Counted from the stretch's first letter, positions 52,439-62,026 are shown. The stretch is 64,000 nt of DNA from Acidovorax sp. YS12 (GCA_021496925.1 CP053915.1:1116001-1180000), one strand, 5' to 3'. The notes: a model not told the origin generated them from the sequence alone. Program-made: numbers and translations.

Positions 52439-55006
52439 TCATAGCTGCCCGCGCAGCGTCAGCCCCACGCTGCGCGGCTCGCCAAAGATGTTGCCCCCGG
52501 CCGTATTGCCCACCGCGCTGAAGTAGCGTTTGTCGAACAGGTTGTTGATGTTGAGCGCCAGCGTCAGGCTCTTTGACAGCCGGTGCTCGACGAACAGGTT
52601 CCAGACCGCGCGGCCGGGCTCGGTGAACCGGTAAGCCACTGCGGGCCCATCGAAGGCGCCCGCGCCGTCGCGCCCGCCGGTGGGGTTCCAGGTGCCGACG
52701 GTGCCGCTCTTGAAGAAGCTGGACTGCGCCCGCACGCCGCCGCCCACCGTCCAGCCCGCCAGGCTGCCCCACAGGTCGTAGCGCGACGCAAGCTTGAAGA
52801 TGTGCTTGGGCGTGTAGCTGGCATAGCGCGTGCCGTCGCTGGCGCCGTAGGAGGTCTCGTTGTCGTCGTAGGTGTAGCCGGCATTGACCTGCCAGCCCTG
52901 CGCCAGCTTGCCGCTGACTTCCGCTTCGATGCCCTGGGCCAGGAAGCGGCCGTCGCCGCTGTAGCAGCAGCTGCGGCCGGGCACGTCGAAGCCACTGGAA
53001 TCGCTGACCCGCACCGCGAAGTTGTCGCGCCGCGAACGATAGACCGTGAGGTTGGTCTGCAACAGCCCGTCCCAGTGCTCGCCCTTCACGCCCAGCTCGA
53101 AGCTGCGGCCCGTGGTGGGCGACAGCGGGCGGCCGGACTCGGTGTAGTAGTTGCTCTGGTCCTCGAAGCTCCTGGCGACGGTGAAGTACGCCGACCAGTG
53201 CGGCGACAGCTCGTAGGCCAGCGCGTAGAACGGTATGAAGTTGCCGCTGCTCTGGTTGGTGGCGATGTAGGGCTGGCCGTCGCTGTCCCAGGTCGAGCCG
53301 CCGGGGCGCTGGATGCGGATGCGCGAATAGCGGCCGCCCAGCGTGGTGCTCCAGCCCCGGCCCAGCTCGAAGCGCGCGTTGGCGTATGCGCCCTGCTCGC
53401 GCGTGCGGCTGGCCATCGTGCCGTCGAACGCGCCGCGCGCATTGCGGGGCAGCAGCGCATCGGGGTTCACCGTGCGCCAGTCGTTGATGTCCACGCGCCC
53501 GGCGGTGCCATAGTAGAGATCCGTCACGTTGTCTGAATCGCGGTGGTCAGCGCCAGCGATCAGGCGGTGGCGCCGGCCCAGCAGGTCGAACTGGCCAGTG
53601 ACGTAGCCGTCAATGGCCGTCACCTTGTGCTCCCCCTCGGCCCAGGTGCCCTCATAAAGATACGAGCCCGTACCCGTGCGCGGATTCACCGCGCCGTTGT
53701 ACGAAGAGACGTTGGTGCGCAGCGACGATGCCGTGCGTGACGCGTTCAGGTGCCCGATCCACGACGCCCCGAAGTCGTGGCGCAGGCTGGCGAATGCATT
53801 GGTCGAGTGTGCATCGGTGAAGGACCACCGGGTGTACCCCAGCCCGCGCGGCACCGGCAGCGGCTCGCCCGTGGCATAGCGCGGCAGATGCGGTGCGCCG
53901 TCGCGGCCGGAGCCCTCGTTGCGGTCGTGGCTCATGCCCACGGTGAGCTCGGTGCGCTCCCCCAGGTCGGCGGCCAGGGTGCCGTAGAGCGTGGAGAGCT
54001 GCCGATCGGCACCGCCAAAAAAATACTGGCGGTCGTTGTAGGCCGCGACGAGTCGGCCCCGCAGGTTGCCCATCTCCGCGATCTTGCCGGTCACGTCCAC
54101 CTCGCCCTGGTAGTTGTTCCAGGAGCCCGCCGACACGCGGTACTTCAGGTGCGGCTCGGCCAGCGGCTTCTTGCGCACCAGATTCATCGCGCCCGAGGGC
54201 TGCCCGCTGCCCGAGAAGACGGCATCCGGGCCGCGCAGCAGCTGCACGTTGTCGTACTTGGCCATGCCAGTGTTGCTCGACGTGTCGTAGTCGTTCCAGA
54301 CGGACGAGGGCGAGCCGTCCACCAGGATGCTGGTCACCTTGAACCCGCGGGTGTAGTAGCTCGACGCCATGTAGCCCGTCGTGGACGGCGCCAGCGTCAC
54401 GCCCGGCAGTTGCTCCACGGCCGCGTCCAGCGTCGTGATCTGCTGGTCGTCGAGTTGCTGGCGCGTGAGCACGGACACCGAGCGGGGCACGTCGCGTAGC
54501 GCGACCTGGCCCTTGCCCACCGCCTGCGCCGCGTAGGAGCCCGAGCCCTCGGTGCGATCCACGTTCTCGGCGGCGGCTGTCACCTTCACCTCGGCCAGCG
54601 TGGCGCCGGCGGTGGCGGCGGCTGCCGTGCCGACCACGGTGTAGCCCCCGCCCTCCCCCGTCTGCCGCGCCACGAGGCCCGAGCTGGCCAGCAGGCGCTG
54701 TAGCGCCTGCGCCACCGTGAGCCGGCCCCGCACGGCCGGCGCCGCCCAGCCCTCGGTGAGCGCGGTGGAAAAGACGATACGCGCGCCAGACTGGCGGGCC
54801 AATGCCGTCAAGGCACGATCCAATGGCTGGGCCGGTATGTCGATCTCAGCGGCGGCGGCGGCCTGCGCCTGGGGCGGCGGTAACGCCTCCTGGGCACTGG
54901 CGGGGATGGCTGCGCAGGCGGCGAACGCGCCGAATGCCGCAAATGCGATATGCGCCCCGGGATGGCGCTGGCGGCCCGGCGTATGGGCATGGATTTCTGG
55001 GTGCAT
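52439..55006 (-). CDS. TonB-dependent siderophore receptor with signalling (STN) domain, FpvA/FecA-like
   Basis: 855 residues from ATG 55006 with AGGGA. Signal peptide (to about PASAQ), STN domain (IDIPAQPLDRALTALARQSG near residue 60), plug (VPRSVSVLTRQQLDDQQITT, GYMASSYYTRGFKVTSILVD) and beta-barrel. The STN domain contacts the FecR anti-sigma regulator encoded upstream, so it both transports and signals. Last residue is Leu rather than the usual Phe/Trp. The ligand, presumably a ferric siderophore, is not predictable. Confidence 0.9.
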   Translation of the reverse strand: MHPEIHAHTPGRQRHPGAHIAFAAFGAFAACAAIPASAQEALPPPQAQAAAAAEIDIPAQPLDRALTALARQSGARIVFSTALTEGWAAPAVRGRLTVAQALQRLLASSGLVARQTGEGGGYTVVGTAAAATAGATLAEVKVTAAAENVDRTEGSGSYAAQAVGKGQVALRDVPRSVSVLTRQQLDDQQITTLDAAVEQLPGVTLAPSTTGYMASSYYTRGFKVTSILVDGSPSSVWNDYDTSSNTGMAKYDNVQLLRGPDAVFSGSGQPSGAMNLVRKKPLAEPHLKYRVSAGSWNNYQGEVDVTGKIAEMGNLRGRLVAAYNDRQYFFGGADRQLSTLYGTLAADLGERTELTVGMSHDRNEGSGRDGAPHLPRYATGEPLPVPRGLGYTRWSFTDAHSTNAFASLRHDFGASWIGHLNASRTASSLRTNVSSYNGAVNPRTGTGSYLYEGTWAEGEHKVTAIDGYVTGQFDLLGRRHRLIAGADHRDSDNVTDLYYGTAGRVDINDWRTVNPDALLPRNARGAFDGTMASRTREQGAYANARFELGRGWSTTLGGRYSRIRIQRPGGSTWDSDGQPYIATNQSSGNFIPFYALAYELSPHWSAYFTVARSFEDQSNYYTESGRPLSPTTGRSFELGVKGEHWDGLLQTNLTVYRSRRDNFAVRVSDSSGFDVPGRSCCYSGDGRFLAQGIEAEVSGKLAQGWQVNAGYTYDDNETSYGASDGTRYASYTPKHIFKLASRYDLWGSLAGWTVGGGVRAQSSFFKSGTVGTWNPTGGRDGAGAFDGPAVAYRFTEPGRAVWNLFVEHRLSKSLTLALNINNLFDKRYFSAVGNTAGGNIFGEPRSVGLTLRGQL

Positions 55007-55097
55007 GGATTCCCTCGTTGGCATGGATGTGGAAACAGGTTCGCGCCGGAGCGCGTTCATGCCGTTGGCGTGCGAGGGATCGCGAAGGTGATGTCGG

Positions 55098-55979
55098 TTA
55101 CATATCTTTACCTTCGCCAGCGACCCGCCGGCGTGCGCCGATGTGCACCGCGCCGTCCGCTGCGCGGCGCACGCGCACGGGCAGGGCTTGCGGCAGCGCA
55201 TCAATGAGCGCCTCTACGCCCTGCACGTCGTAGTCGCCCGAGAGGCGCAGCGCCGCCAGCGCAGGGTCGTCGGCAAGCGTCACGGGCGCGCCCCGGTAGC
55301 GCTGGATCTGACGCACCGCATCGGCCAGCGGCGTGCCGTCAAAGGCCATGCGTCCCTGCTGCCAGGCAGTGGCCTCTTGCGGCACCCGGCCCTGGCCCGC
55401 CTCCAGGGCGTCCGGCCGCACGAACTGGCCGGCGTGCAGCACCAGGGCCGTGCGGCCGCGCGTGACCTCGACCGCGCCCTCGGTCACGATGACCTGCGCG
55501 CCGGCCCCTTCGCGGCGCACGTCGAAGGCAGTGCCGATGTCGCGCACGCGGGTGTCGCCCGCCTCCACGACGAAGGACCGCCAGCCGTGCGCGGCCACGA
55601 AGGCCGCTGCGCCGGCTTCGAGCACGAAGCGGCGCGACGCCAGCCGGATCTCCACCTGCACCGTGCTTGCCGTGTCGAGCTGAATGCGGCTGCCGTCGTG
55701 CATCTCCCAGCGCGCCTGTTGACCAATGGCGGTCTGCAGCGTCTCGGTGCGCAGCACCGGGTCGGCCCACCAGGCGCCTGCCACCAAGGCCACCAGCACG
55801 GCGGGCAGGGCTGCGCGGGCGGCGGCCTTGCGGCGCGCGTGCTGGCGCTCGGTCTGCGCGCGCGCTTCGCGCAGCAATTCCTCGCGCGACGGCACCAGGC
55901 CACGCAAGGCGTCCAGGTGCGCGGCGGGCGGGTACGTGGTCGGCCTGGGCGGCGGCGGTTGTTGTTTTCCGCTGTCCAT
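55098..55979 (-). CDS. fecR: FecR-type transmembrane sigma regulator
   Basis: 293 residues from ATG 55979, overlapping the fecI stop. Cytoplasmic N-terminus, one membrane segment (ALPAVLVALVAGAWWADPVL), then the FecR domain (GSRIQLDTASTVQVEI, VEAGDTRVRDIGTAFDVRRE, VTEGAVEVTRG). It passes the signal from the receptor STN domain to the sigma factor. Confidence 0.9.
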   Translation of the reverse strand: MDSGKQQPPPPRPTTYPPAAHLDALRGLVPSREELLREARAQTERQHARRKAAARAALPAVLVALVAGAWWADPVLRTETLQTAIGQQARWEMHDGSRIQLDTASTVQVEIRLASRRFVLEAGAAAFVAAHGWRSFVVEAGDTRVRDIGTAFDVRREGAGAQVIVTEGAVEVTRGRTALVLHAGQFVRPDALEAGQGRVPQEATAWQQGRMAFDGTPLADAVRQIQRYRGAPVTLADDPALAALRLSGDYDVQGVEALIDALPQALPVRVRRAADGAVHIGARRRVAGEGKDM

Positions 55980-56518
55980 CACACGCCGCCCGCGCTGCGG
56001 TACAAGGCGCGCGCGGGCGCCCAGCGGAGCGCGACGTCGCGCAGGGCCCGCGCGGCATGGTGGCTGACCATGCTGCGGGTCACGCCGATGGCCTCAGCGA
56101 TCTCCTGGTGGCCCATGCCATGCACGCAATGCAGCAGGAAGACCTGGCGCGCGCGTGGCGGCATAGCCTCCACAATGCGCGCCAGCGCCTGCACCTCGCG
56201 CTTGAATGCGAGCGCGGCTTCGCCATCCCCCCCGGCCGCGAAGGCTTCGGGCGGCTCGGCCCGGCTTTCGATCAGCGCCGCGCGAACATCGTCATGGCGG
56301 CAGAAATCGATGGCTTGGTGCAGCACCGCGCGCCGCAAGTACGCCAGCGGCGTGTGCACGTCGGCGGCATGCGGCGCTTCAAGCACCCGCACGCACACGG
56401 CATGGACGGCATCGTGCGCGCAGTCCCTGCCCGCGAACCGCTGCCGCACGTAGCTGACCAGTTCGTCGTAGTGCAGCGCCAGCGCGGCGACCAGAGGAGA
56501 AGCCAGGGAGGAAGACAC
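55979..56518 (-). CDS. fecI: ECF sigma factor, FecI-like
   Basis: 179 residues with region 2 (ELVSYVRQRFAGRDCAHDAV, TPLAYLRRAVLHQAIDFCR) and region 4 (LPPRARQVFLLHCVHGMGHQ-like sequence ending in HQEIAEAIGVTRSMVSHHAA). It transcribes the receptor gene when iron is limiting. A Fur-box match lies directly upstream. Confidence 0.9.
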   Translation of the reverse strand: MSSSLASPLVAALALHYDELVSYVRQRFAGRDCAHDAVHAVCVRVLEAPHAADVHTPLAYLRRAVLHQAIDFCRHDDVRAALIESRAEPPEAFAAGGDGEAALAFKREVQALARIVEAMPPRARQVFLLHCVHGMGHQEIAEAIGVTRSMVSHHAARALRDVALRWAPARALYRSAGGV

Positions 56519-56537
56519 GGCAAATCAGAATAATATG

Positions 56538-56556
56538 AACGAGAAACATTCTTATT
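56538..56556 (-). promoter_or_regulatory. Fur box of the fecI operon
   Basis: AACGAGAAACATTCTTATT matches the 19-bp Fur palindrome AATGAGAATCATTCTCATT at 16 positions and lies 20-38 bases before the fecI ATG. This fits iron repression of the operon. Confidence 0.75.
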
Positions 56557-56647
56557 ATTGACAATATTGCTTCGCTCTCCATCGGGCCTCATGGCACGGC
56601 GCACACCCGTGCCATCCAGAAAATCAAGGCAAAAGTGGCACCAGCGC

Positions 56648-56679
56648 TACTCCGGCAAGCGCCAGCAGCTATGATTTTT
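56648..56679 (-). repeat. interspersed repeat, copy 3
   Basis: CGGCAAGCGCCAGCAGCTAT followed by GATTTTTG, related to the copies behind msbA and nhaP. It lies in the divergent gap between fecI and the antiporter gene. Confidence 0.5.
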
Positions 56680-56729
56680 GCGTTGGCACAACGCAGCCCG
56701 CGTCAGCCCGTCCACTCCGCCACCCCAGC

Positions 56730-57983
56730 ATGCCCACCATCTTCCAAGGCGCCGGCGTCCTGTTCGCCATCGTCGCCGTTTTCGGCGTCATCAACCTCAA
56801 GTACCTCAAGCGGCTCGGCCTGCCTGACACCCTGGGCATCACCCTGACAGGCCTGGTGGCCTGCCTGGCCGTCTCGCTGATCGGCCTGACGCGCCCGGAG
56901 ATGTCGGCCTACGCGCAGAAACTCGTCACCCAGATCAACTTCAGCGAAGTGGTGTTCCACGGCCTGCTGAGCTTCCTGCTGTTCGCCAGCGCGCTGCACG
57001 TCGATTTCTCGCGCCTGCGCGAGCACAAGGTGGCCATCATTTCGCTCTCGACGCTGGGGGTGCTGATCTCCACCGCAGTGGTCGGCGTGGGCATGTACTA
57101 CGCCACGGCGGCACTGGGCCACCCCATCCCGCTGCTGTGGTGCCTGGTGTTCGGCGCGCTGATCTCGCCGACCGACCCCATCGCCGTGCTGGCGGTGCTC
57201 AAGAGCGCGGGCGCCCCGCCCTCGCTGGAGGCCAAGATCGCCAGCGAGGCGCTGCTGAACGACGGCACGGCCATGGTGACCTTCCTGACCCTGGTCGGGC
57301 TGGCGACGGGCGCCTCGGAGTTCTCGGCCGCGCACGTCGGCACCCTGCTGCTGCGCGAGGTCGCCGGCGCGCTGGTGTTCGGCGTGGCCGCGGGCTATGC
57401 GGCCTGCTGGCTGCTCAGCGACATCGACAGCTATCCGGTGGAAATCCTCATCACGCTGGCGCTGGCCACGGGCGGCTACAGCCTGGCCGAGTACTTGCAC
57501 GTCTCGGCGCCGCTGGCCGTGGTGGCCATGGGCCTGGTGGTGGGCAACCACGGGGCGGCCAGGCACATGTCGGACAAGACCCGGGAGCACCTGTTTAGCT
57601 TCTGGGGCCTGCTCGACGAACTGCTCAACCTGGTCCTGTTCGGGCTCATCGGCCTGGAGGTGATCGCGCTGGCCTTCGACTTTTCGGGCCTGTGGGTCGG
57701 CCTCGTCGCCATCCCGGTGGTGCTGCTGGCGCGCGGCGTCAGCGTGGCCCTGCCGATGGCGGCGCTGCGGCGCTTCCGCCAGGTCAGCCCGCACGCGGTC
57801 AAGATCATGACCTGGGGCGGCCTGCGCGGCGGCATCTCGATCGCGCTGGCCCTGTCGCTGCCGGAATTCCAGGGGCGCGACCTGGTCATCGGCGTGACCT
57901 ACGTGGTCGTGGTCTTCAGCCTGCTGGTGCAGGCCACCACGCTGGGCCGCCTGGTGCGCCGCTACGCGCAGCCCGATGCCTGA
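56730..57983 (+). CDS. NhaP-type cation:proton antiporter (CPA1)
   Basis: 417 residues with about twelve membrane helices. The ion-path sequence GALISPTDPIAVLAVLKSAG and SEALLNDGTAMVTF, with GGLRGGISIALALSLP near the C-terminus, identify CPA1 Na+/H+ antiporters. Inner membrane; helps pH and sodium homeostasis. No obvious operon partner. Confidence 0.9.
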   Translation: MPTIFQGAGVLFAIVAVFGVINLKYLKRLGLPDTLGITLTGLVACLAVSLIGLTRPEMSAYAQKLVTQINFSEVVFHGLLSFLLFASALHVDFSRLREHKVAIISLSTLGVLISTAVVGVGMYYATAALGHPIPLLWCLVFGALISPTDPIAVLAVLKSAGAPPSLEAKIASEALLNDGTAMVTFLTLVGLATGASEFSAAHVGTLLLREVAGALVFGVAAGYAACWLLSDIDSYPVEILITLALATGGYSLAEYLHVSAPLAVVAMGLVVGNHGAARHMSDKTREHLFSFWGLLDELLNLVLFGLIGLEVIALAFDFSGLWVGLVAIPVVLLARGVSVALPMAALRRFRQVSPHAVKIMTWGGLRGGISIALALSLPEFQGRDLVIGVTYVVVVFSLLVQATTLGRLVRRYAQPDA

Positions 57984-57992
57984 CAACGCCAG

Positions 57993-58050
57993 GATTTTGA
58001 TCAAATTAGCCGCTAGGCCTTACCCAGTAAGCGCCAGAAGCTATCAAAAG
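57993..58050 (-). repeat. interspersed repeat, copy 4
   Basis: TTTTGATCAAATTAGCCGC to GTAAGCGCCAGAAGCTATCA with trailing A-run, between the antiporter gene and the convergent thioesterase fusion gene. Confidence 0.55.
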
Positions 58051-58055
58051 CATAG

Positions 58056-58922
58056 TCAACCCAGCCTGCGGTGCATGGCGATGTGGGTGATGCCCGCTTC
58101 CTCGAAGCGCTCGCCCTGCGGCGCGAAGCCGGCGCGGCGGTAGAAGCCCTCGGCGCTGCACTGCGCGTGCAGCGTGACCTCGCGGTCGCCGCGCGCCTGG
58201 GCGGCCTGCACCAGGCCGTCGAGCACCATGCGGCCCCAGCGCTGGCCGCGCACAGTGCGGTCCACGGCCATGCGGCCGATACGTGCCAGCCCGGGGCCGT
58301 CGTGCAGCAGGCGCCCGGTGGCCATGGGCATGCCCAGGCGGTTGTAGGCCACGGCGTGCAGCGCCGTGGCGTCCTGCCCGTCGATCTCCAGCGCGGGGTC
58401 GATGCCCTGCTCGCGCACGAACACCTCCACGCGCAGCTGCGTGGCGTCGCGCCCCAGCGTGGCCCAGTCGCCCACGCGCAGCTCGACCATCTCGCCGCCC
58501 GCCTCGAAGTGCCCGACCATGGCGCGCAGCGCGGGCGGCACGGGGCGCTTGGTCTGCGTCGCCGGGTCGGCGAAGACGTAGAGCAGCTCCACCGACACCA
58601 GCAGGCGTTCGCCCGCGAAGATGCCGGCCTCGAACGCCATGGAGCTGTCGCCGATGCGCACGCAGCGCATGCCCACGTCGAGCCAGTCGTCCAGGCGCGC
58701 CGAGGCGTGGTACTCCACGCTGGCTTTCTTCAGGTAGACCTCGCCGCCGAGCTGGCGCATGCCCGCCTCGTAGGGCAGCGCCAGCGCGCGCCAGTACTCG
58801 GTCATGGCGCAGTCGGCATAGGTCAGGTAGTGGGCGTTGAAGACGATTTTCTGGATGTCCACCTCGGCCCAGCGCACGCGCAGGCGGTGGAAGCAGCGGA
58901 AGTCCTGGTAGGTCATGGCCAT
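58056..58922 (-). CDS. fusion of YbgC-type acyl-CoA thioesterase and GNAT acetyltransferase
   Basis: 288 residues. Residues 1-140 are a 4HBT hotdog domain (VRWAEVDIQKIVFNAHYLTY, with the Asp catalytic to YbgC-type enzymes; VEYHASARLDDWLDVG). Residues 150-288 are a GNAT domain (RVEVFVREQGIDPALEIDGQ, RIGRMAVDRTVRGQRWGRMV with the acetyl-CoA loop). The two activities in one chain suggest acyl-CoA related control, but substrates are unknown. Three bases separate it from the esterase gene. Confidence 0.88.
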   Translation of the reverse strand: MAMTYQDFRCFHRLRVRWAEVDIQKIVFNAHYLTYADCAMTEYWRALALPYEAGMRQLGGEVYLKKASVEYHASARLDDWLDVGMRCVRIGDSSMAFEAGIFAGERLLVSVELLYVFADPATQTKRPVPPALRAMVGHFEAGGEMVELRVGDWATLGRDATQLRVEVFVREQGIDPALEIDGQDATALHAVAYNRLGMPMATGRLLHDGPGLARIGRMAVDRTVRGQRWGRMVLDGLVQAAQARGDREVTLHAQCSAEGFYRRAGFAPQGERFEEAGITHIAMHRRLG

Positions 58923-58925
58923 GTG

Positions 58926-59885
58926 TCAATCCGTTTGGAAGGCGCGGCGCAGGGCCTGCGCGGCGTCGTGGTGGGCCTGGCGCGCCTCGGGAATGGCGCG
59001 GCCCATCTTGATGAATTCGTGCGTCACGCCGCGGTAGAGCTCCAGATCGACCGGCACGCCGGCGGCGCGCAGCTTGTCGGCGTACAGAATGCCTTCGTCC
59101 ACCAGCGGGTCGCACTCGGCCAGGCCAAGCCAGGCCGGGGCCACGCCGTCCACGTCGCTGGCGTTGAGCGGCGCGAAGCGCCAGTCGGCGCGCTCCTCGC
59201 GCAGCGCCACGTAATGGCCGAAGAACCAGTCGATGGCCGTCGCATCCAGCACCAGGCCGCGCGCGAAGGCGCTGTGCGAGGGCGTGTCCTGGTACGCCGT
59301 GGTGCCGGGGTAGAACAGCAGTTGCAGCGCCAGCGGCAGGCCCGCGTCGCGCGCCAGGATGGCGTTCACAGCCGAGAGCGTGCCGCCCGCGCTGTCGCCG
59401 CCCACGGCCAGGCGCGCCGGGTCGGCGCCCAGGTGCGCGCCATGGCGCGCGAGCCACTGCAGCGCGTCCCAGGCGTCGTTGCTGGCGGTGGGAAAGCGGT
59501 GCTCGGGCGCCAGCCGGTAGTCCAGCGACACCACCATGCAGCCCGCCAGCCGCGCCAGTTCGCGGCACAGCACGTCGTGCGTGGCGATGCTGCCGATGGT
59601 GAAGCCGCCGCCGTGCAGGTACAGCAGCAGCGGCAGCGGCGCGCCCTCGGTGGGCGCATACAGGCGCGCCGGCAGCGCATGGCCGTCGCGCGCGGGGATG
59701 TGCAGGTCTTCCACGCGCGCCAGCGCGGCCTTGGGCAGCTCCAGCACGCCGGCGCCGGCCTCGTAGGCGGCGCGCGCCTGCGCCACGGGCAGGGTGTGCA
59801 GCGGCGGGCGCGCGGCGCGCTCCATGGCCTGGAGCACGGCGCGCATCTGCGGGGTGAGGCGGTGGGAGGAAACGGGGGCGGTCAC
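58926..59885 (-). CDS. alpha/beta-hydrolase esterase of the hormone-sensitive lipase family
   Basis: 319 residues. Oxyanion motif LLLYLHGGGFTIGSIATHD, nucleophile elbow VGGDSAGGTLSAV, acid residue region ECDPLVDEG and histidine in YRGVTHEFIKMG complete the catalytic set. Carboxylesterase on short or medium acyl esters is likely. Probably co-transcribed with the thioesterase fusion. Confidence 0.9.
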   Translation of the reverse strand: MTAPVSSHRLTPQMRAVLQAMERAARPPLHTLPVAQARAAYEAGAGVLELPKAALARVEDLHIPARDGHALPARLYAPTEGAPLPLLLYLHGGGFTIGSIATHDVLCRELARLAGCMVVSLDYRLAPEHRFPTASNDAWDALQWLARHGAHLGADPARLAVGGDSAGGTLSAVNAILARDAGLPLALQLLFYPGTTAYQDTPSHSAFARGLVLDATAIDWFFGHYVALREERADWRFAPLNASDVDGVAPAWLGLAECDPLVDEGILYADKLRAAGVPVDLELYRGVTHEFIKMGRAIPEARQAHHDAAQALRRAFQTD

Positions 59886-59958
59886 GGGCGGCTCAGCGAA
59901 AGCCCGCCATCATGCCGGAAGAACGCGCACAACACGCCCACGGCCGCCCCGCCGCCTG

Positions 59959-60828
59959 TCACTTGAACGTCACCCGCACCGGCTGCGCGCCCGGCAGCCC
60001 CTCGTAGGTGGCCGTGACCGTGAGGCCCGGCTTGGGCGGCAGCAGCGGCGAGAACGAACCCAGGCTGACCAGGTCGCCCGGCTGCAGCGCGATGCCCTCC
60101 TGCCGCAGCGCCTGCGCCAGCCACACCACGGCGTTCAGCGGGTGCTCCAGGATGTCGCTGCCCTTGCCCCGGCCCAGCACGGCGCCCTGCGCGTCGGCCA
60201 GGGTCACCTGCATGCCCTGCAGCGCGTCCAGCAGCGCATAGCGCTCGGCGCGCAGCGCCGGCACGGCCAGGGGCTGGCCCGCCACGCCCAGGCGCGCGCC
60301 CACGTTGATGGCGCTCACCCCGGCGCCATTGAGCTTGGGCGGCGCCTGCACCAGCAGGTCGGGCAGCTCGATGAAGGGAATCACCTGGTCAATGGCCTCC
60401 AGCACCTCCATGGGCGTGCGCGCCTGGTTGACGGCCGCGCTTTTCACGCGCACCAGCATGTCGGCCTCGAACAGCGGGCGCGCGCCGAACGCGGCGTCGA
60501 TGGTGGCGCCGCTCGGCTGCACCATGCCTTCGTAGAGCGTGCCCCAGACCGGCTTGTCGGTGCCGAAGCGCTTTTGCACCGCCGGGTTGGTCAGCCCCGC
60601 CTTGTAGCCCACCACCTTGCCCAGGCGCGGGGCGATCCGGGCGTTGAACTTGGCGCGCGTGCAGGCACCGTCGGCATCGCTCAGGCCCTCGGGGTTGGCC
60701 GCCGGCGTGCGGGCCAGGTAGTGCGCCGCCAGGTCGTCCGCCTGGGCGTCGCTCAGGCATTCGGCCTGCACGCCTGTCGCGCAGGCGACGCCCAGCAGCA
60801 GGGTGATGAGGGTTTGCTTTGTATGCAT
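59959..60828 (-). CDS. exported protein of the 2-keto-4-pentenoate hydratase / FAH family
   Basis: 289 residues. An N-terminal signal peptide (KQTLITLLLGVACATGVQA then EC) precedes a hydratase-type domain: GKVVGYKAGLTNPAVQKRFG, GTLYEGMV, EADMLVRVKS, GDLVSLGSFSPLLPPKPGL. Members are normally cytoplasmic enzymes of aromatic meta-cleavage; export is unusual. Whether metal ligands are intact needs structural comparison. It has no catabolic operon around it. Confidence 0.82.
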   Translation of the reverse strand: MHTKQTLITLLLGVACATGVQAECLSDAQADDLAAHYLARTPAANPEGLSDADGACTRAKFNARIAPRLGKVVGYKAGLTNPAVQKRFGTDKPVWGTLYEGMVQPSGATIDAAFGARPLFEADMLVRVKSAAVNQARTPMEVLEAIDQVIPFIELPDLLVQAPPKLNGAGVSAINVGARLGVAGQPLAVPALRAERYALLDALQGMQVTLADAQGAVLGRGKGSDILEHPLNAVVWLAQALRQEGIALQPGDLVSLGSFSPLLPPKPGLTVTATYEGLPGAQPVRVTFK

Positions 60829-60889
60829 ATTTGTCTCCTGGGCATAAAGTTCGCGGCCATCCTATCCGCAACCCTTGGCACCGCACACC

Positions 60890-62026
60890 ATGGCTTTCAT
60901 CAACTACGTCACCCAGATCCAGTTTGAATTCGGCGCCGTGCGCCTGCTCGCGCAGGAGTGCGCGCGCGTGGGCATCGCGCGCCCGCTCGTCGTCACGGAC
61001 CCCGGCGTGAAGGCCGCCGGTGTGCTGCAAAAAGCCCTGGATGCCCTGGCCGGGCTGCCCGTGGCCGTGTTCGACCAGACCCCGCCCAACCCCACCGAGG
61101 CCGCCGTGCGCGCCGCCGCCGCGCTCTACCAGGCGCAGGGCTGCGACGGCCTGGTGGCCGTGGGCGGCGGCTCGGCCATCGACTGCGCCAAGGGCGTGGC
61201 GATCGCCGTGGCGCACGAAGGCCCCCTGACGCACTACGCCACCATCGAGGGCGGCTCGCCGCGCATCACTACAGCAGCAGCGCCGCTGATCGCCGTGCCC
61301 ACCACCAGCGGCACGGGCAGCGAGGTGGCGCGCGGCGCCATCATCATCGTGGAGGACCACCGCAAGCTCGGCTTCCACTCGTGGAACCTGGTGCCCAAGG
61401 CCGCCATCTGCGACCCCGAGCTGACGCTGGGCCTGCCGCCCCTGCTGACGGCCGCCACGGGCATGGACGCCATCGCGCACTGCATGGAGACCTTCATGTC
61501 GGCCGCGTTCAACCCGCCGGCCGACGGCATCGCGCTCGACGGGCTGGCGCGCGGCTGGGCGCACATCGAGGCTGCCACGAAGAACGGCGGCGACCGCGAG
61601 GCGCGCCTGAACATGATGAGCGCCAGCATGCAGGGCGCCATGGCGTTCCAGAAGGGCCTGGGCGCCGTGCACAGCCTGAGCCACAGCCTGGGCGGCGTGA
61701 ACCCGCGCCTGCACCACGGCACGCTGAACGCCATGTTCCTGCCCGCCGTGGTGCGCTTCAACGCCGGCGCCGAATCGGTGCGGAAGGACAAGCGCCTGGA
61801 GCGCATGGCCCACGCCATGGGCCTGGCCGCAGCCGGCGACATCCCCGACGCCATCCGCGCCATGAATGCCCGCCTGGGCCTGCCCACGGGCCTGGCCGCC
61901 ATGGGCGTGACGCCGGACCTGTTCGACGGCGTGATCAAGGGCGCGCTGGCCGACCACTGCCACCAAACCAACCCGCGCGTCGCCACGCCCGAGGAATACC
62001 GCGAGATGCTGCACGCCTCGCTGTAG
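60890..62026 (+). CDS. iron-containing alcohol dehydrogenase
   Basis: 378 residues from ATG 60890. GLVAVGGGSAIDCAKGVAIA and AVPTTSGTGSEVARGAIIIV are the nucleotide region; TGMDAIAHCMETFMS and GAVHSLSHSLGG with LHHGTLNAMFLP hold the iron-binding His residues. Reduces or oxidises alcohols with NAD(P); resembles maleylacetate reductase and 1,3-propanediol-type relatives. Divergent from the exported hydratase-like gene. Confidence 0.9.
   Translation: MAFINYVTQIQFEFGAVRLLAQECARVGIARPLVVTDPGVKAAGVLQKALDALAGLPVAVFDQTPPNPTEAAVRAAAALYQAQGCDGLVAVGGGSAIDCAKGVAIAVAHEGPLTHYATIEGGSPRITTAAAPLIAVPTTSGTGSEVARGAIIIVEDHRKLGFHSWNLVPKAAICDPELTLGLPPLLTAATGMDAIAHCMETFMSAAFNPPADGIALDGLARGWAHIEAATKNGGDREARLNMMSASMQGAMAFQKGLGAVHSLSHSLGGVNPRLHHGTLNAMFLPAVVRFNAGAESVRKDKRLERMAHAMGLAAAGDIPDAIRAMNARLGLPTGLAAMGVTPDLFDGVIKGALADHCHQTNPRVATPEEYREMLHASL

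Noticed and set aside
58071..59966. Long plus-strand frame opposite the thioesterase fusion and esterase genes
   Set aside because: Antisense of two genes with clear families; composition is typical of a shadow frame.
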